A stretch of DNA of 64,000 nt from Lentilactobacillus senioris (GCF_026798195.1 NZ_JAPQEZ010000002.1:261668-325667), one strand, 5' to 3'; positions 11,503 to 22,703 are shown, numbered from the stretch's first letter. Numbers and translations are program-made. Notes: a model not told the origin generated them from the letters alone.

Positions 11503-11531
11503 TTGACATTTTGAGTCAGCAATGATAAATT
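11503..11531 (+). promoter_or_regulatory. promoter of the str operon (rpsL)
   Basis: TTGACA (11503-11508), 17-nt spacer, TAAATT (11526-11531) preceded by TGn (extended -10). It leaves an rpsL leader of about 150 nt. Confidence 0.8.
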
Positions 11532-11602
11532 AATGAAGGTGCTTTTTGCGACAGGTTTCTGAAACGATCAGACATGCTGACTGTTCGGTCAAAAAGTGTG
11601 TG

Positions 11603-11641
11603 CAGGTGCCGATTCTTTTTTACCCAAAAAAGAACCACCTG
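11603..11641 (+). ncRNA. rpsL leader hairpin
   Basis: CAGGTG (11603-11608) pairs with CACCTG (11636-11641), and inside it TTCTTTTTT (11613-11621) pairs with AAAAAAGAA (11626-11634) across an ACCC loop: about 15 bp in one interrupted stem, 43 nt before the rpsL start. There is no T-run after it, so it is not a terminator. It may be a ribosomal-protein binding site or mRNA stabiliser. Confidence 0.5.
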
Positions 11642-11684
11642 GATGTGTGGACTTACAATGGAAAAATGAAAGGAGAACTTTTAG

Positions 11685-12098
11685 ATGCCTACAATTAATC
11701 AATTGGTCCGTAAAGGACGTAAATCAAGAACTACTAAATCAAATGCTCCTGCTTTGAACTACGGTTACAACAGTTACAAGAAAAAGTTAACTGACAACCC
11801 AGCTCCTCAAAAACGAGGCGTTGCTACCCGTGTTGGAACTATGACACCAAAGAAGCCTAACTCTGCTTTGCGGAAATACGCTCGTGTTCGTCTTTCTAAC
11901 TTGATCGAAGTTACTGCTTATATCCCTGGTATTGGCCATAACTTGCAAGAACATAGTGTTGTTTTGATCCGTGGGGGCCGTGTAAAGGATTTACCTGGGG
12001 TTCGTTATCACGTTATCCGTGGTGCTCTTGATACTGCCGGTGTTACTGATCGTCGTCAAAGTCGTTCTAAATACGGTACTAAGAAACCTAAGGACTAA
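11685..12098 (+). CDS. rpsL: 30S ribosomal protein S12 (uS12)
   Basis: Decoding-centre protein of the 30S subunit. It contains the conserved [11 protein letters not shown] loop and the [13 protein letters not shown] loop, both with lysines and no streptomycin-resistance substitution visible at the classical positions. The 137 aa are typical. AAGGAG precedes ATG 11685. First gene of the str operon. Confidence 0.97.
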   Translation: MPTINQLVRKGRKSRTTKSNAPALNYGYNSYKKKLTDNPAPQKRGVATRVGTMTPKKPNSALRKYARVRLSNLIEVTAYIPGIGHNLQEHSVVLIRGGRVKDLPGVRYHVIRGALDTAGVTDRRQSRSKYGTKKPKD

Positions 12099-12141
12099 CA
12101 TACAGCTTAATTTAAATATTTAAATATAGGAGGATGACGAT

Positions 12142-12612
12142 ATGCCTAGAAAAGGAAACGTCCAAAAACGGGAAGTACTTCCTGATCCAATTTACAACTC
12201 AAAAATGGTTACCCGCTTGATCAACCACTTAATGCTTGATGGTAAGCGTGGTACTGCTTCAACAATCTTATACGATGCTTTTGACCTTATCAAAGAAGAA
12301 ACTGGTAACGATCCAGTTGAAGTATTTGATGAAGCAATGAAGAACGTTATGCCAGTTCTTGAAGTTAAAGCTCGCCGTGTTGGTGGTTCTAACTATCAAG
12401 TTCCGATCGAAGTTCGTCCAGATCGTCGATCAACTCTTGGTCTTCGTTGGATCGTTCAATACGCTCGTTCACGTGGTGAACACACTATGAACGAACGTCT
12501 TGCACGTGAAATTATGGATGCAGCCAACAACACTGGTGCAGCTGTTAAGAAACGCGAAGATACTCATAAAATGGCTGAAGCCAACCGAGCATTCGCTCAC
12601 TACCGTTGGTAA
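12142..12612 (+). CDS. rpsG: 30S ribosomal protein S7 (uS7)
   Basis: Nucleates assembly of the 30S head and lines the E site. 156 aa, with the N-terminal [16 protein letters not shown] and the C-terminal [10 protein letters not shown] typical of the family. TAGGAGGATG precedes ATG 12142. A hairpin follows and probably modulates read-through into fusA. Confidence 0.97.
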   Translation: MPRKGNVQKREVLPDPIYNSKMVTRLINHLMLDGKRGTASTILYDAFDLIKEETGNDPVEVFDEAMKNVMPVLEVKARRVGGSNYQVPIEVRPDRRSTLGLRWIVQYARSRGEHTMNERLAREIMDAANNTGAAVKKREDTHKMAEANRAFAHYRW

Positions 12613-12622
12613 TATTTATTTT

Positions 12623-12650
12623 AAAGTCGGCCGTCTAGCCGACTTTATTT
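12623..12650 (+). terminator. rpsG-fusA intercistronic hairpin
   Basis: Nine-bp stem AAAGTCGGC (12623-12631)/GCCGACTTT (12638-12646) followed by a short, broken T-run (ATTTCTG). Probably a partial terminator or processing site, since no separate fusA promoter is evident. Confidence 0.5.
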
Positions 12651-12681
12651 CTGATTTTAAATCGAGAGGAGTAACAATTTA

Positions 12682-14775
12682 ATGGCTAACAAACGAGAAT
12701 TTCCCCTAGAAAAAACTCGTAACATTGGTATCATGGCCCATATCGATGCCGGTAAAACTACTACTACTGAACGTATCTTGTACTATACTGGTAAGATTCA
12801 CAAAATTGGTGAAACCCATGATGGTGCTTCACAAATGGACTGGATGGAACAAGAACAAGAACGTGGTATCACTATCCAATCAGCAGCTACCACTGCTCAA
12901 TGGAAAGGTTACCGGGTTAACATCATCGATACCCCAGGTCACGTGGACTTCACTATGGAAGTTGAACGTTCATTGCGGGTTCTTGATGGTGCCGTAACCG
13001 TTCTTGATGCTCAAGCCGGTGTTGAACCACAAACCGAAACTGTTTGGCGTCAAGCTTCTGAATATAGTGTTCCTCGTATCGTCTTTGCTAACAAGATGGA
13101 TAAGATGGGCGCTAACTTTGACTTCTCAGTTGATTCAATCGGCGAACGTTTGAACGCTAATGCTTTAGCAATTCAAATGCCTATCGGTGCTGAAGATGAC
13201 TTCGAAGGGGTTATCGACTTGGTTGAAATGAAAGCCGATCTTTACGACGAAGACGAACTCGGAACTGAATGGGATACTGTTGATATTCCTGATGAATACA
13301 AAGAAGAAGCCCAAAAACGTCGTGATCAAATGATTGAAAAATTAGCTGATATCGACGAAGACATCATGGAAAAGTACTTGGAAGGTGAAGAAATTTCTGT
13401 TCCAGAAATTAAAGCAGCTATCCGTAAAGGTACTTTATCACTTGAATTATTCCCAGTACTTGCTGGTTCTGCCTTCAAGAACAAGGGTGTTCAAATGATG
13501 TTAGATGCCGTTGTTGACTACTTACCATCACCACTTGATGTTAAGCCATACAACGCTACTGACCCTGAAACTGGTGAAGAAGTTGAACTTAAAGCTGATG
13601 ACAACGCACCATTTGCTGCCTTGGCATTTAAGATCATCACTGATCCATTCGTTGGTCGTTTGACATTTATCCGTGTTTACACTGGTACTTTGGAATCTGG
13701 TTCTTACGTACTTAACTCTACTAAGGACAAGCGTGAACGTATCGGTCGTTTGGTTCAAATGCATTCTAACCAACGTAACGAAATTCCTGAAGTATTTTCT
13801 GGTGATATTGCTGCTGCTATTGGTTTGAAGAACACTACTACTGGTGATTCTTTGACTGATCCAGATCATCCATTACACCTTGAATCAATGGAAATTCCTG
13901 ATCCAGTTATCCAAGTTGCCGTTGAACCAAAATCAAAGGCTGACCGTGATAAGATGGATGTTGCTATTCAAAAGCTTGCTGAAGAAGATCCTTCATTTAG
14001 AGCTGAAACTAACCATGAAACTGGTGAAACTTTAATCGCCGGAATGGGTGAATTACAACTTGATATCATCATCGACCGGATGAAGCGTGAATTTAACGTT
14101 GAAGCCAACATCGGTGCTCCTCAAGTTTCATACCGTGAAGCATTTACTAAGAAGACTTCCGCACAAGGTAAGTTTGTTCGTCAGTCTGGTGGTAAAGGTC
14201 AATACGGTGACGTTTGGATTGAATTTGAACCAAACGAAGAAGGTAAAGGTTTCGAATTCGAAGATGCTATCGTTGGTGGGGTTGTTCCTCGTGAATACAT
14301 CCCTTCAGTTGAACAAGGTTTGAAGGAAGCTATGGAAAACGGTGTTCTTGCCGGTTACCCAATGGTTGACTTGAAAGCTAAGTTATACGATGGTAGTTAC
14401 CATGAAGTCGATTCTAGTGAAGCTGCCTTTAAAGTGGCTGCTTCAATGGCATTGAGAAATGCTGCTAAGACCGCTGATTCTGTTATCTTGGAACCAATTA
14501 TGAAGGTTGATATCAGTGTTCCTGAAGAATACATGGGTGATATCATGGGCCAAGTTACCGCACGTCGTGGCCGTCTTGACGGTATGGAAGATCGTGCCGG
14601 TGCTAAGGTTATCCATTCATTCGTTCCATTGTCAGAAATGTTTGGTTACGCAACTACTCTTCGTTCTGCATCACAAGGCCGTGGTACTTTCACTATGACT
14701 TTTGATCACTACGAAGCAGTGCCTAAGAGCATTCAAAAAGAAATTATTGAAAAAAATGGCGGTAACGCTGGTTAA
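12682..14775 (+). CDS. fusA: elongation factor G
   Basis: Ribosomal translocase GTPase. The G domain starts with [15 protein letters not shown] (G1) followed by DTPGHVDF (G3) and NKMDK (G4), then domains II-V. The 697-aa length matches bacterial EF-G. GAGAGGAG precedes ATG 12682. Last gene of the str operon; unlike in many bacteria, tuf is not next to it here. Confidence 0.98.
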   Translation: MANKREFPLEKTRNIGIMAHIDAGKTTTTERILYYTGKIHKIGETHDGASQMDWMEQEQERGITIQSAATTAQWKGYRVNIIDTPGHVDFTMEVERSLRVLDGAVTVLDAQAGVEPQTETVWRQASEYSVPRIVFANKMDKMGANFDFSVDSIGERLNANALAIQMPIGAEDDFEGVIDLVEMKADLYDEDELGTEWDTVDIPDEYKEEAQKRRDQMIEKLADIDEDIMEKYLEGEEISVPEIKAAIRKGTLSLELFPVLAGSAFKNKGVQMMLDAVVDYLPSPLDVKPYNATDPETGEEVELKADDNAPFAALAFKIITDPFVGRLTFIRVYTGTLESGSYVLNSTKDKRERIGRLVQMHSNQRNEIPEVFSGDIAAAIGLKNTTTGDSLTDPDHPLHLESMEIPDPVIQVAVEPKSKADRDKMDVAIQKLAEEDPSFRAETNHETGETLIAGMGELQLDIIIDRMKREFNVEANIGAPQVSYREAFTKKTSAQGKFVRQSGGKGQYGDVWIEFEPNEEGKGFEFEDAIVGGVVPREYIPSVEQGLKEAMENGVLAGYPMVDLKAKLYDGSYHEVDSSEAAFKVAASMALRNAAKTADSVILEPIMKVDISVPEEYMGDIMGQVTARRGRLDGMEDRAGAKVIHSFVPLSEMFGYATTLRSASQGRGTFTMTFDHYEAVPKSIQKEIIEKNGGNAG

Positions 14776-14824
14776 TTCATAATTTCAATTAAACTGAGTT
14801 TAGCTTTTGCTTGACTCTAAGTGA

Positions 14825-14867
14825 AATAGGAGTTAAGGTCTTTGAGACCTTAACTCCTATTTTTTTG
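14825..14867 (+). terminator. Rho-independent terminator of the str operon
   Basis: Sixteen-bp perfect stem (14825-14840 with 14846-14861), loop TTTGA, then T-run. Very strong. Confidence 0.95.
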
Positions 14868-14948
14868 TATTTAAAAAAAATCTACAAAGATTACAAATCT
14901 ACGTTATATTACAATTTGAAGAAAAAGAGAAAACTTGCGTGCTAGACC

Positions 14949-14977
14949 TTGCGTCCAGCCTGGGTTTCATGTAGAAT
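14949..14977 (+). promoter_or_regulatory. promoter of the S10-spc operon
   Basis: TTGCGT (14949-14954), 17-nt spacer, TAGAAT (14972-14977). About 155 nt of leader follow before rpsJ. Confidence 0.7.
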
Positions 14978-15044
14978 GATCTAGTACTTGTGTTTAAGGG
15001 GCATTTAGGCTCTAAATAAGTATGTATTAGCTTTGATGTGAAAG

Positions 15045-15120
15045 GTTGCGACACACCCGGATGCTTTGCCATGGGTGCGGCGGTAATTTTCACGGAGTTA
15101 GTCCTATTTTCAAAATAGAC
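15045..15120 (+). ncRNA. S10-operon leader with two hairpins
   Basis: CACCC (15054-15058) pairs with GGGTG (15073-15077) inside a GC-rich block, and CTATTT/AAATAG (about 15104-15118) forms a second stem just before the Shine-Dalgarno GAAGGAGGG. A structured leader is usual for S10 operons under ribosomal-protein feedback. I cannot say which protein would bind. Confidence 0.45.
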
Positions 15121-15135
15121 GAAGGAGGGAACACA

Positions 15136-15444
15136 ATGGCAAAACAAAAAATTCGGATTCGGTTGAAGGCATACGAACATCGTATCTTAGACCAATCAGC
15201 AGACAAGATTGTTGCTACAGCACAACGGACTGGTGCTACTATTTCTGGCCCAATTCCATTGCCAACTGAACGTACAATCTATACTGTTTTAAGTTCACCA
15301 CATAAATACAAGGATGCGCGTGAACAATTTGAAATTTTAACCCACAAGCGGTTAATTGATATTTTGAACCCAACGCCAAAAACTGTTGATTCATTAATGA
15401 AATTGGATCTTCCTAGTGGTGTGGATATCGAAATCAAACTATAA
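15136..15444 (+). CDS. rpsJ: 30S ribosomal protein S10 (uS10)
   Basis: 30S head protein, also the NusB partner in antitermination. Start ATG 15136 with GGAGGGAAC gives the usual [15 protein letters not shown] and 102 aa; the longer in-frame start at 15046 runs through the structured leader and is rejected. First gene of the S10 operon. Confidence 0.97.
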   Translation: MAKQKIRIRLKAYEHRILDQSADKIVATAQRTGATISGPIPLPTERTIYTVLSSPHKYKDAREQFEILTHKRLIDILNPTPKTVDSLMKLDLPSGVDIEIKL

Positions 15445-15471
15445 AAATACATTTATATCGGAGGTGTACTC

Positions 15472-16107
15472 ATGACCAAAAAAGGAATCTTAGGAAAAAA
15501 GGTTGGTATGACGCAAGTCTTTACTGACAACGGCGAATTAGTTCCAGTTACTGTTATCGAAGTAACTCCTAACGTTGTTATGCAAGTTAAGACTAACGAA
15601 ACTGACGGTTACGAATCTGTTCAACTTGGCTTTGATGACAAGCGTGCAGTATTAAGTAACAAACCGGCAGATGGCCACGCAAAGAAAGCTAACACTAATC
15701 CTAAGCGCTTCATTAAAGAAATCAAAGATGTTGAGCTTAGCGATTACAGTGCAGGTGATGAAGTTAAGGTTGACATCTTTGAACCAGGTGACGTTGTTGA
15801 CGTAACTGGTACTACAAAGGGTCATGGTTACCAAGGTAACATCCATAAAGACGGTCAACGTCGTGGACCTGAAACTCATGGTTCTCGTTATCACCGTCGT
15901 CCAGGTTCACTTGGTGTTATTATTAACCGGGTTGTTCCAGGAATGAAATTACCAGGTCGAATGGGTAACAAGACTGTTACTATTCAAAACTTAGAAGTTG
16001 TTAGCACTGATGTTGAAAACAACGTAATCCTTGTTAAAGGTAACGTTCCAGGTGCTAACAAATCATTTGTTACAATTAAAACTGCCGCTCGCGGCTCAAA
16101 GAAATAG
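15472..16107 (+). CDS. rplC: 50S ribosomal protein L3 (uL3)
   Basis: Early-assembly protein of the 50S subunit whose extension approaches the peptidyl transferase centre. 211 aa, beginning [17 protein letters not shown], with the conserved central loop around [19 protein letters not shown] precedes ATG 15472; rplD follows 17 nt later. Confidence 0.97.
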   Translation: MTKKGILGKKVGMTQVFTDNGELVPVTVIEVTPNVVMQVKTNETDGYESVQLGFDDKRAVLSNKPADGHAKKANTNPKRFIKEIKDVELSDYSAGDEVKVDIFEPGDVVDVTGTTKGHGYQGNIHKDGQRRGPETHGSRYHRRPGSLGVIINRVVPGMKLPGRMGNKTVTIQNLEVVSTDVENNVILVKGNVPGANKSFVTIKTAARGSKK

Positions 16108-16124
16108 AAAGGAGGAAATGATAA

Positions 16125-16748
16125 ATGACTGATGTAGCATTATACAAACAAGATGGTAGTCAAAACGGCACTATTGCTTTGAATGACGAAATCTTTGGTA
16201 TCGAACCAAACGAACACGTTGTTTTTGATACCATTTTGATGCAACGGGCATCAATGCGTCAAGGTACCCACGCCGTTAAGAACCGTTCTGCTGTTCGTGG
16301 TGGTGGTAAGAAGCCATGGCGTCAAAAGGGAACTGGCCGTGCTCGCCAAGGTTCTATTCGTTCCCCACAATGGCGTGGTGGTGGTGTCGTATTTGGTCCT
16401 ACACCTCGTTCATACGCTTATCATTTACCTCGCAAGGTAACTAGACTTGCAATGAAGTCAGTTCTTTCCGCTAAGGTAGCTGATGACAAGCTTGTTATGA
16501 TTGATTCTCTTGCCTTTGAAGCACCAAAGACTAAAGAATTTGCTAACATGCTAAACACTTTAAATGCTGATACAAAAACTTTGGTAGTCTTGGAAAACGA
16601 CAACGAAAACGCTATTCGTTCAGCTCGTAACCTTGAAAATGTTAAGGTTATCGACGCTAAGGAAGTTAACGTTTTAGATGTTGCTAACTACGACAAGGTC
16701 GTAATGACTAAGACTGCTCTTTCTCAAGTAGAGGAGGTGCTCGCATAA
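16125..16748 (+). CDS. rplD: 50S ribosomal protein L4 (uL4)
   Basis: Its extended loop ([18 protein letters not shown]) lines the exit-tunnel constriction, where macrolide-resistance changes can occur; the sequence looks wild-type. 207 aa. In some bacteria L4 autoregulates the S10 operon. The stop overlaps the rplW start by one base. Confidence 0.97.
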   Translation: MTDVALYKQDGSQNGTIALNDEIFGIEPNEHVVFDTILMQRASMRQGTHAVKNRSAVRGGGKKPWRQKGTGRARQGSIRSPQWRGGGVVFGPTPRSYAYHLPRKVTRLAMKSVLSAKVADDKLVMIDSLAFEAPKTKEFANMLNTLNADTKTLVVLENDNENAIRSARNLENVKVIDAKEVNVLDVANYDKVVMTKTALSQVEEVLA

Positions 16749-17035
16749 TGGAATCACGTGATATTATTTTGCGCCCAGTAGTTACTGAAGAATCAACTTC
16801 TAAGATGGACGACAAGCGTTACACCTTTGACGTGGATTTACGAGCAACTAAAACTCAAGTTAAAAAAGCAATCGAAGACATCTTTGATGTTCAAGTTGTT
16901 AAAGTTAACATCATGAATGTTCGCGGTAAGTTAAAGCGCCAAGGTCGTTACTCTGGTTACACTAAGAAACGTCGTAAGGCAATCGTAACTTTATCTGCTG
17001 ACTCAAATGAAATTCAATTATTCGGTCAAGAATAA
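16748..17035 (+). CDS. rplW: 50S ribosomal protein L23 (uL23)
   Basis: Tunnel-exit protein that docks trigger factor and SRP. 95 aa; ATG 16748 overlaps the rplD stop (TAATG) and GAGGAGG lies inside the rplD end, indicating translational coupling. Confidence 0.97.
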   Translation: MESRDIILRPVVTEESTSKMDDKRYTFDVDLRATKTQVKKAIEDIFDVQVVKVNIMNVRGKLKRQGRYSGYTKKRRKAIVTLSADSNEIQLFGQE

Positions 17036-17069
17036 TTAATTAATATCTTTTATATAGGAGGGAAACATC

Positions 17070-17909
17070 GTGGCGATTAAAACATATAAGCCAACCAGCA
17101 ACGGTCGACGTAATATGACAAGCCTTGACTACAGTGAAATCACTAAGTCAAAGCCTGAAAAATCATTGCTTGAATCAAAGAACAAGACTGCTGGTCGTAA
17201 CAACTACGGTCATATGACTGTTCGTCATCGTGGCGGCGGTAACAAGAACTTGTACCGTGTCATCGATTTCAAGCGTAACAAAGATAACGTGCCTGCAACT
17301 GTTAAGGCAATCGAATACGATCCAAACCGGACTGCAAATATTGCATTGGTATACTATGAGGATGGTATTAAAGCTTACATTTTGGCTCCTAAGGGCTTAA
17401 AGGTTGGCGATAAGATCGAATCTGGTCCAGATGCTGATATCAAAGTTGGTAACGCATTACCACTTACTAACATTCCTGTTGGTTCAGTTATCCATAACAT
17501 TGAATTGAAACCTGGTAAGGGTGGCCAATTGGCTCGTTCTGCTGGTGCTTCTGCTCAATTACTTGGTCGTGACGGTAAATATGCTTTGGTTCGTTTGACT
17601 TCTGGTGAAGTTCGGATGGTCCTTGCAGTTAACCGTGCCACAATCGGTGCAGTTGGTAACGAAGAACACGAATTAGTTAACGTTGGTAAAGCTGGTCGTA
17701 ACCGTTACAAAGGTCAACGCCCACACGTTCGTGGTTCTGTAATGAACCCTAACGACCATCCACATGGTGGTGGTGAAGGTAAAGCTCCTGTCGGACGTCC
17801 ATCACCATTATCACCATGGGGTAAGAAGACGGTTGGTAAGAAGACTCGTTCTAAGAGAGCTAAGTCTGATAAGTTTATCGTTCGTCGTCGTAAAGGCTCG
17901 AAGATGTAA
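17070..17909 (+). CDS. rplB: 50S ribosomal protein L2 (uL2)
   Basis: Core 50S protein needed for subunit association and peptidyl transferase. 279 aa; the C-terminal segment has the conserved [12 protein letters not shown] motif with the functionally important histidine. Start GTG 17070 with GGAGGG upstream. Confidence 0.97.
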   Translation: MAIKTYKPTSNGRRNMTSLDYSEITKSKPEKSLLESKNKTAGRNNYGHMTVRHRGGGNKNLYRVIDFKRNKDNVPATVKAIEYDPNRTANIALVYYEDGIKAYILAPKGLKVGDKIESGPDADIKVGNALPLTNIPVGSVIHNIELKPGKGGQLARSAGASAQLLGRDGKYALVRLTSGEVRMVLAVNRATIGAVGNEEHELVNVGKAGRNRYKGQRPHVRGSVMNPNDHPHGGGEGKAPVGRPSPLSPWGKKTVGKKTRSKRAKSDKFIVRRRKGSKM

Positions 17910-17949
17910 TTTAAACTAAACAAAAAGATTTAGTAGAGGAGGTTTCAAC

Positions 17950-18225
17950 ATGGGTCGTAGTTTGAAAAAGGGACCTTTCGCCGATGAGTACTTACTCAAA
18001 AAGGTTGATGCCCAAAAAGATGTAGAAAAGAAAGCTGTCATCAAAACTTGGTCACGTCGTTCAACGATTTTCCCTAGTTTTATCGGCTACACATTCGCTG
18101 TTTATGATGGTCGGAAGCATGTACCAGTTTACGTGCAAGAAGACATGGTAGGCCACAAGTTGGGTGAATTTGTTCCAACTCGTACTTTCCACGGTCATGG
18201 TGGCGACGACAAAAAAACTCGTTAA
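17950..18225 (+). CDS. rpsS: 30S ribosomal protein S19 (uS19)
   Basis: 30S head protein near the A-site finger. 91 aa, beginning [17 protein letters not shown] precedes ATG 17950. Confidence 0.97.
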   Translation: MGRSLKKGPFADEYLLKKVDAQKDVEKKAVIKTWSRRSTIFPSFIGYTFAVYDGRKHVPVYVQEDMVGHKLGEFVPTRTFHGHGGDDKKTR

Positions 18226-18242
18226 TAGCAAGGAGGATAACA

Positions 18243-18599
18243 ATGGCTGAACAAATCACATCAGCAACGGCAACTGCCAAAACTGTTCGAATTGCAGCAC
18301 GTAAGGTCCGCCTTGTGGTTGACCTAGTTAGAGGTAAAAGTGTTGCTGAAGCCTTAGCAATCTTGAAGTTCACCCCACGTGGTGCATCTCCAGTAGTTGC
18401 TAAAGTTCTTAACTCAGCAGTTGCAAATGCAGAAAACAACTTTGACTTAGATAGTCAAGATCTTTACATTAGTAAAGCAATCGTGAATGAAGGTCCTACT
18501 TTGAAGCGTTTCCGCCCAAGAGCTAAAGGATCTGCATCACCAATCAACAAAAGAACAAGTCACATCACTATCGTTGTGTCTGAAAAAAAGGAGGGATAA
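18243..18599 (+). CDS. rplV: 50S ribosomal protein L22 (uL22)
   Basis: Tunnel protein whose beta-hairpin ([19 protein letters not shown] region) faces L4 at the constriction. 118 aa; AAGGAGG precedes ATG 18243. rpsC follows 3 nt after the stop. Confidence 0.97.
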   Translation: MAEQITSATATAKTVRIAARKVRLVVDLVRGKSVAEALAILKFTPRGASPVVAKVLNSAVANAENNFDLDSQDLYISKAIVNEGPTLKRFRPRAKGSASPINKRTSHITIVVSEKKEG

Positions 18600-18602
18600 A
18601 GC

Positions 18603-19268
18603 GTGGCTAAGACAATCAATCCTAACGGTTTACGAGTAGGGATTATTCGTGACTGGCAAGCTAAGTGGTATGCTGAAAAAGATTATGCTAACTACTTGCG
18701 TGAAGATTTACAAATTCGTAAATACATCGAAAAGCGTCTTGCAAGTGCTTCAGTTTCAACCATTGAAATCGAACGTGCCGCAAACCGCGTTAACATTTCT
18801 ATCCACACCGCTAAACCAGGTATGGTTATCGGTAAGGGTGGTTCTGAAGTTGAAAACCTACGTAAGGAACTTAACAACCTTACCGGTAAACGTGTTCACA
18901 TCAACATCATCGAAATCAAGAAACCTGATTTGGATGCTAAATTAGTTGGTGAAAGTATTGCTCGTCAATTGGAAGGCCGTGTTGCATTCCGTCGGGCTAT
19001 GCGTCAAGCTATTCAACGGACTATGCGTTCTGGTGCCCTTGGTATCCGTACTCAAGTTGCTGGTCGTTTGAATGGTGCCGACATGGCACGTGTTGAATCT
19101 TATTCAGAAGGAACTGTTCCATTGCATACTTTGCGTGCAGATATTGATTATGCATGGGAACAAGCATTTACTACTTACGGTGCCATTGGTGTCAAAACTT
19201 GGATCTACCGTGGTGAAATCCTTCCAGATAAGCCAAATAGTCAAAAAGCTGAAAAAGGAGGGGAATAA
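18603..19268 (+). CDS. rpsC: 30S ribosomal protein S3 (uS3)
   Basis: mRNA-entry protein with helicase-assisting arginines and a KH domain ([16 protein letters not shown]). 221 aa; GTG start 18603 with AAGGAGG overlapping the end of rplV. Confidence 0.97.
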   Translation: MAKTINPNGLRVGIIRDWQAKWYAEKDYANYLREDLQIRKYIEKRLASASVSTIEIERAANRVNISIHTAKPGMVIGKGGSEVENLRKELNNLTGKRVHINIIEIKKPDLDAKLVGESIARQLEGRVAFRRAMRQAIQRTMRSGALGIRTQVAGRLNGADMARVESYSEGTVPLHTLRADIDYAWEQAFTTYGAIGVKTWIYRGEILPDKPNSQKAEKGGE

Positions 19269-19270
19269 AC

Positions 19271-19705
19271 ATGTTAGTACCAAAGCGTGTTAAGTTCCGT
19301 CGTGAGCACCGTGGCCACATGCGTGGCGAAGCTAAAGGCGGTAAGACGGTAGCATTCGGTGAATTCGGTTTACAAGCTCTTGATTCACATTGGATCTCAA
19401 ACCGTCAAATCGAAGCTGCTCGTATTGCGATGACCCGTCACATGAAGCGTGGTGGGAAAGTTTGGATTAAGATTTTCCCTCACAAGTCATATACTGAAAA
19501 AGGTGTCGGTGTCCGAATGGGTAATGGTAAAGGTACTCCTGCTGGATGGGTAGCTCCTGTAAAACGCCAAAAGGTAATGTTTGAAGTTGCCGGCGTTGAT
19601 GAAGCAACTGCTCGTGAAGCTTTGCGCCTTGCCGCAATGAAACTTCCCGTTCGCACTAAGATCATAAAACGTGAGGAAGTAGGTGGCGAATCAAATGAAG
19701 GCTAA
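19271..19705 (+). CDS. rplP: 50S ribosomal protein L16 (uL16)
   Basis: Organises the A-site tRNA elbow region of the 50S. 144 aa, beginning [22 protein letters not shown] lies at the end of rpsC. Its 3' end overlaps the rpmC start by 11 nt. Confidence 0.97.
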   Translation: MLVPKRVKFRREHRGHMRGEAKGGKTVAFGEFGLQALDSHWISNRQIEAARIAMTRHMKRGGKVWIKIFPHKSYTEKGVGVRMGNGKGTPAGWVAPVKRQKVMFEVAGVDEATAREALRLAAMKLPVRTKIIKREEVGGESNEG

Positions 19706-19889
19706 AGAAATTAATGAATTAACCACTGCTCAGATGCTTGAAAAAGAGAAAGATTACAAAGACGAATTGTTCAATCTTCGTTTCCAACTAGCCACTGGTC
19801 AATTGGAAAACACTGCTCGTCTTAAGCAAGTTCGTAAGAACATTGCTCGTATCAAGACAGCTCTTCGTCAACAAGAACTAAGCAAATAG
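19695..19889 (+). CDS. rpmC: 50S ribosomal protein L29 (uL29)
   Basis: Small helical protein at the tunnel exit. I choose ATG 19695 ([11 protein letters not shown], 64 aa), the family's usual N-terminus, over in-frame GTG 19683; the ATG lies inside the rplP 3' end, so translation is coupled. [15 protein letters not shown] is a family hallmark. Confidence 0.93.
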   Translation: MKAKEINELTTAQMLEKEKDYKDELFNLRFQLATGQLENTARLKQVRKNIARIKTALRQQELSK

Positions 19890-19911
19890 AATACGATAGG
19901 AGGTATGATTA

Positions 19912-20178
19912 ATGGCTGAAGAACGTAACCAGCGAAAGGTATATCAAGGACGCGTTGTTTCTGATAAGAACAACAAGACCATCACCGTCGTTGTTGAAAC
20001 TTACAAAAACCATCCAACATATGGCAAGCGTGTTAAGTACTCAAAGAAGTACACCGCTCATGATGAAAACAACGAAGCAAAGGTTGGCGATATCGTTCGA
20101 ATCATGGAAACTCGTCCTTTGTCTGCAACAAAGCGTTTCCGTTTGATCGATATTGTTGAAAAAGCAGTTATTATTTAA
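19912..20178 (+). CDS. rpsQ: 30S ribosomal protein S17 (uS17)
   Basis: Primary 16S-binding protein of the 30S body, OB fold. 88 aa; ATAGGAGG precedes ATG 19912. A 55-nt AT-rich gap with a weak A/T hairpin separates it from rplN. Confidence 0.96.
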   Translation: MAEERNQRKVYQGRVVSDKNNKTITVVVETYKNHPTYGKRVKYSKKYTAHDENNEAKVGDIVRIMETRPLSATKRFRLIDIVEKAVII

Positions 20179-20233
20179 TTTAAAATCATTTTTTATCGTA
20201 TTCTGATTTAAAAAATGAAGGGAGGATAAACCT

Positions 20234-20602
20234 GTGATTCAACAAGAAAGTCGTTTAAAAGTTGCCGACAACTCAGGTGCAAAAGAAATTCTGACTATTA
20301 AGGTTTTAGGTGGCTCTACTAGAAGATATGCCGGTATCGGTGATGTGATTGTTGCTACTGTCAAACAAGCAACACCAGGTGGCGTTGTCAAAAAAGGTGA
20401 CGTTGTCAAGGCAGTTGTTGTTCGGACTAAAGCTGCAACTCGTCGTAATGATGGTTCATATATTCGTTTTGATGAAAATGCTGCTGTTTTAATTCGTGAT
20501 GACAAGAGCCCTCAAGGTACTCGTATTTTTGGCCCGGTTGCTCGTGAATTACGTGATAGCAATTTCATGAAAATTGTATCATTAGCCCCAGAAGTTCTCT
20601 AA
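20234..20602 (+). CDS. rplN: 50S ribosomal protein L14 (uL14)
   Basis: 50S protein at the subunit interface (bridge B8). 122 aa, the invariant family length; [18 protein letters not shown] is classical. GTG start 20234 behind GGGAGG. First gene of the spc block. Confidence 0.97.
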   Translation: MIQQESRLKVADNSGAKEILTIKVLGGSTRRYAGIGDVIVATVKQATPGGVVKKGDVVKAVVVRTKAATRRNDGSYIRFDENAAVLIRDDKSPQGTRIFGPVARELRDSNFMKIVSLAPEVL

Positions 20603-20629
20603 ACTACCAAAAATAAGGAGGTGCCCGTA

Positions 20630-20938
20630 ATGTTTGTAAAAACTGGTGACAAAGTTCGTGTCATTGCCGGCAAGGACAAGGGTAAAGAAGGAACAGTAAA
20701 AAAGACTATTGCTTCTAAAGACCGCGTTATCGTTGAAGGCATTAATATGGTTAAGAAACATAACAAGGCTTCTCAATCCAATCCTCAAGGAGGAATTGTT
20801 GATACTGAAGCACCTATCCATGTTTCTAACGTAATGCTCATCGACCCATCAAACAACGAACCAACCCGTGTTGGTTTCCGCGTTGAAGATGGTAAAAAAG
20901 TTCGTTTTTCCAAGAAGTCAGATAAGGCTATCGATTAA
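20630..20938 (+). CDS. rplX: 50S ribosomal protein L24 (uL24)
   Basis: Assembly-initiating protein with a KOW motif ([14 protein letters not shown]). True start ATG 20630 (MFVKTGDKV, 102 aa); the in-frame GTG 20621 is part of the Shine-Dalgarno AAGGAGGTG. Confidence 0.96.
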   Translation: MFVKTGDKVRVIAGKDKGKEGTVKKTIASKDRVIVEGINMVKKHNKASQSNPQGGIVDTEAPIHVSNVMLIDPSNNEPTRVGFRVEDGKKVRFSKKSDKAID

Positions 20939-20958
20939 GAAAGGAGGACCACACTTAA

Positions 20959-21501
20959 ATGTCAAGTCGTTTACAAGAAAAATTCAATAGCGAAATTACT
21001 CCACATATGATGGACAAGTTTGGCTACAAGTCAATCATGCAAGCTCCTAAGCTTGATAAAATTGTTTTGAACATGGGTGTTGGTGACGCCGTTACCAACG
21101 CTAAAAACTTGGATGAAGCAGTTGCTGAATTAGCTTTAATCTCAGGTCAAAAGCCTTTGGTTACTAAAGCTAAAAAATCAATTGCCGGATTCAGATTACG
21201 TGAAGGAATGTCAATTGGTGCTAAGGTAACTCTTCGTGGTGACCGGATGTACGACTTCCTTGACAAGTTAATCAATGTTTCTCTTCCTCGAGTTCGTGAT
21301 TTCCACGGTGTTAACTCTCGTTCATTCGATGGTCGTGGTAACTACACTCTAGGTATTCGGGAACAATTGATTTTCCCTGAAATTGATTATGATAATGTTA
21401 ACCGTGTTCGTGGTTTGGACATCGTTATCGTTACTACTGCTAATACCGATGAAGAAGCACATGAGTTGCTTGGTCAATTCGGTATGCCATTCACAAAGTA
21501 A
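20959..21501 (+). CDS. rplE: 50S ribosomal protein L5 (uL5)
   Basis: 5S rRNA-binding protein of the central protuberance. 180 aa, normal length; AAGGAGG precedes ATG 20959. Confidence 0.97.
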   Translation: MSSRLQEKFNSEITPHMMDKFGYKSIMQAPKLDKIVLNMGVGDAVTNAKNLDEAVAELALISGQKPLVTKAKKSIAGFRLREGMSIGAKVTLRGDRMYDFLDKLINVSLPRVRDFHGVNSRSFDGRGNYTLGIREQLIFPEIDYDNVNRVRGLDIVIVTTANTDEEAHELLGQFGMPFTK

Positions 21502-21517
21502 TCTAGGAGGTTTCACA

Positions 21518-21703
21518 TTGGCTAAAAAATCATTAATTGTAAAAAGTGAACGTCCAGCTAAGTTTTCAACGCAAGCTTACACTCGTTGTGAACGCTGTGG
21601 ACGGCCTCGTGCAGTCTACCAAAAATTCCATCTTTGCCGTATTTGCCTTCGTCAACTTGCCCATGAAGGTCAAATCCCTGGTATGAAGAAAGCTAGTTGG
21701 TAA
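21518..21703 (+). CDS. rpsN: 30S ribosomal protein S14, zinc-binding type (uS14)
   Basis: 61-aa C+ form of S14, with a zinc ribbon made by C24/C27 (CERC) and C40/C43 (CRIC). TTG start 21518 behind TAGGAGG gives MAKKSLIVK. The Firmicute spc operon normally carries this form; a zinc-free paralogue, if any, would lie elsewhere. Confidence 0.95.
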   Translation: MAKKSLIVKSERPAKFSTQAYTRCERCGRPRAVYQKFHLCRICLRQLAHEGQIPGMKKASW

Positions 21704-21733
21704 AAATAAACATAAAAAGGAGGTTGTTCGCAC

Positions 21734-22132
21734 ATGTCTATGACTGATCCAATCGCAGACTTCTTGACTCGTATTCGTAACGCCAACATGGTTCGTCACG
21801 AAACTGTCGAAGTACCTGCTTCAAAAATCAAAGGCGATATTGCTGAAATTCTTAAGCGCGAAGGTTTTGTTCGCGATGTAGAATACATCGAAGACGATAA
21901 GCAAGGCATTATTCGCGTATTCCTTAAGTATGGTCAAGATAACCAACGTGTTATCACCGGTCTTAAGCGAATTTCAAAACCTGGTTTGCGTTCATACGTC
22001 AAAGCAGATGCTGTTCCTAAGGTTCTTAATGGTTTAGGAATTGCTATTATTTCAACTTCAAACGGAGTTATCACTGATAAAGAAGCTCGCGCTAAAAAAA
22101 TCGGTGGCGAAGTATTAGCTTACGTTTGGTAA
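21734..22132 (+). CDS. rpsH: 30S ribosomal protein S8 (uS8)
   Basis: Binds the 16S central domain; in E. coli it regulates the spc operon. 132 aa; [17 protein letters not shown] is characteristic. AAAGGAGG lies upstream of ATG 21734. Confidence 0.97.
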   Translation: MSMTDPIADFLTRIRNANMVRHETVEVPASKIKGDIAEILKREGFVRDVEYIEDDKQGIIRVFLKYGQDNQRVITGLKRISKPGLRSYVKADAVPKVLNGLGIAIISTSNGVITDKEARAKKIGGEVLAYVW

Positions 22133-22163
22133 AAATTAAAAAGGAATTGGAGGTGAAATAAAA

Positions 22164-22703
22164 ATGAGTCGTATTGGTTATAAAACAGTTGTTTTACCAG
22201 CTGGTGTAGAAGTAAAACAAGAAGGTAACGTGGTTACTGTTAAAGGTTCTAAAGGTACTTTAAGCCGTGAATTCTCTGACATGGTTAAGATGAATATCGA
22301 AGGCAACAAAGTTAACTTTGAACCAGTAGGAAACTACAATAACAAAGTTCGTGCAATGCATGGTACTTCACGTGCCAACTTCAACAACATGGTTGAAGGG
22401 GTTACTGATGGTTTTAAGAAAACTCTTAAACTTGTCGGTGTTGGTTACCGTGCTCAACTTAAAGGCAGCACTTTGACCCTTAACGTTGGTTACTCAAACC
22501 CAGTTGAAATGACTGTCCCAGAAGACTTGACTGTTGAAGTTCCTGACAACACTACTATCAATATCTCAGGTATTGACAAGCAACACGTCGGAGACTTTGC
22601 TGCTTCAGTTCGTGCCGTTCGTTCACCAGAACCTTACAAAGGTAAAGGTATTCGTTACGAAAATGAACACATTATTCGCAAAGAAGGTAAGACTGGTAAG
22701 TAA
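22164..22703 (+). CDS. rplF: 50S ribosomal protein L6 (uL6)
   Basis: 50S protein beside the sarcin-ricin loop. 179 aa in two related halves, ending with [13 protein letters not shown] typical of the family. TTGGAGGTG precedes ATG 22164. Confidence 0.97.
   Translation: MSRIGYKTVVLPAGVEVKQEGNVVTVKGSKGTLSREFSDMVKMNIEGNKVNFEPVGNYNNKVRAMHGTSRANFNNMVEGVTDGFKKTLKLVGVGYRAQLKGSTLTLNVGYSNPVEMTVPEDLTVEVPDNTTINISGIDKQHVGDFAASVRAVRSPEPYKGKGIRYENEHIIRKEGKTGK

Noticed and set aside
15046-15135. N-terminal extension of rpsJ
   Set aside because: The 30 extra codons lie in the structured leader; a strong ribosome-binding site precedes ATG 15136.
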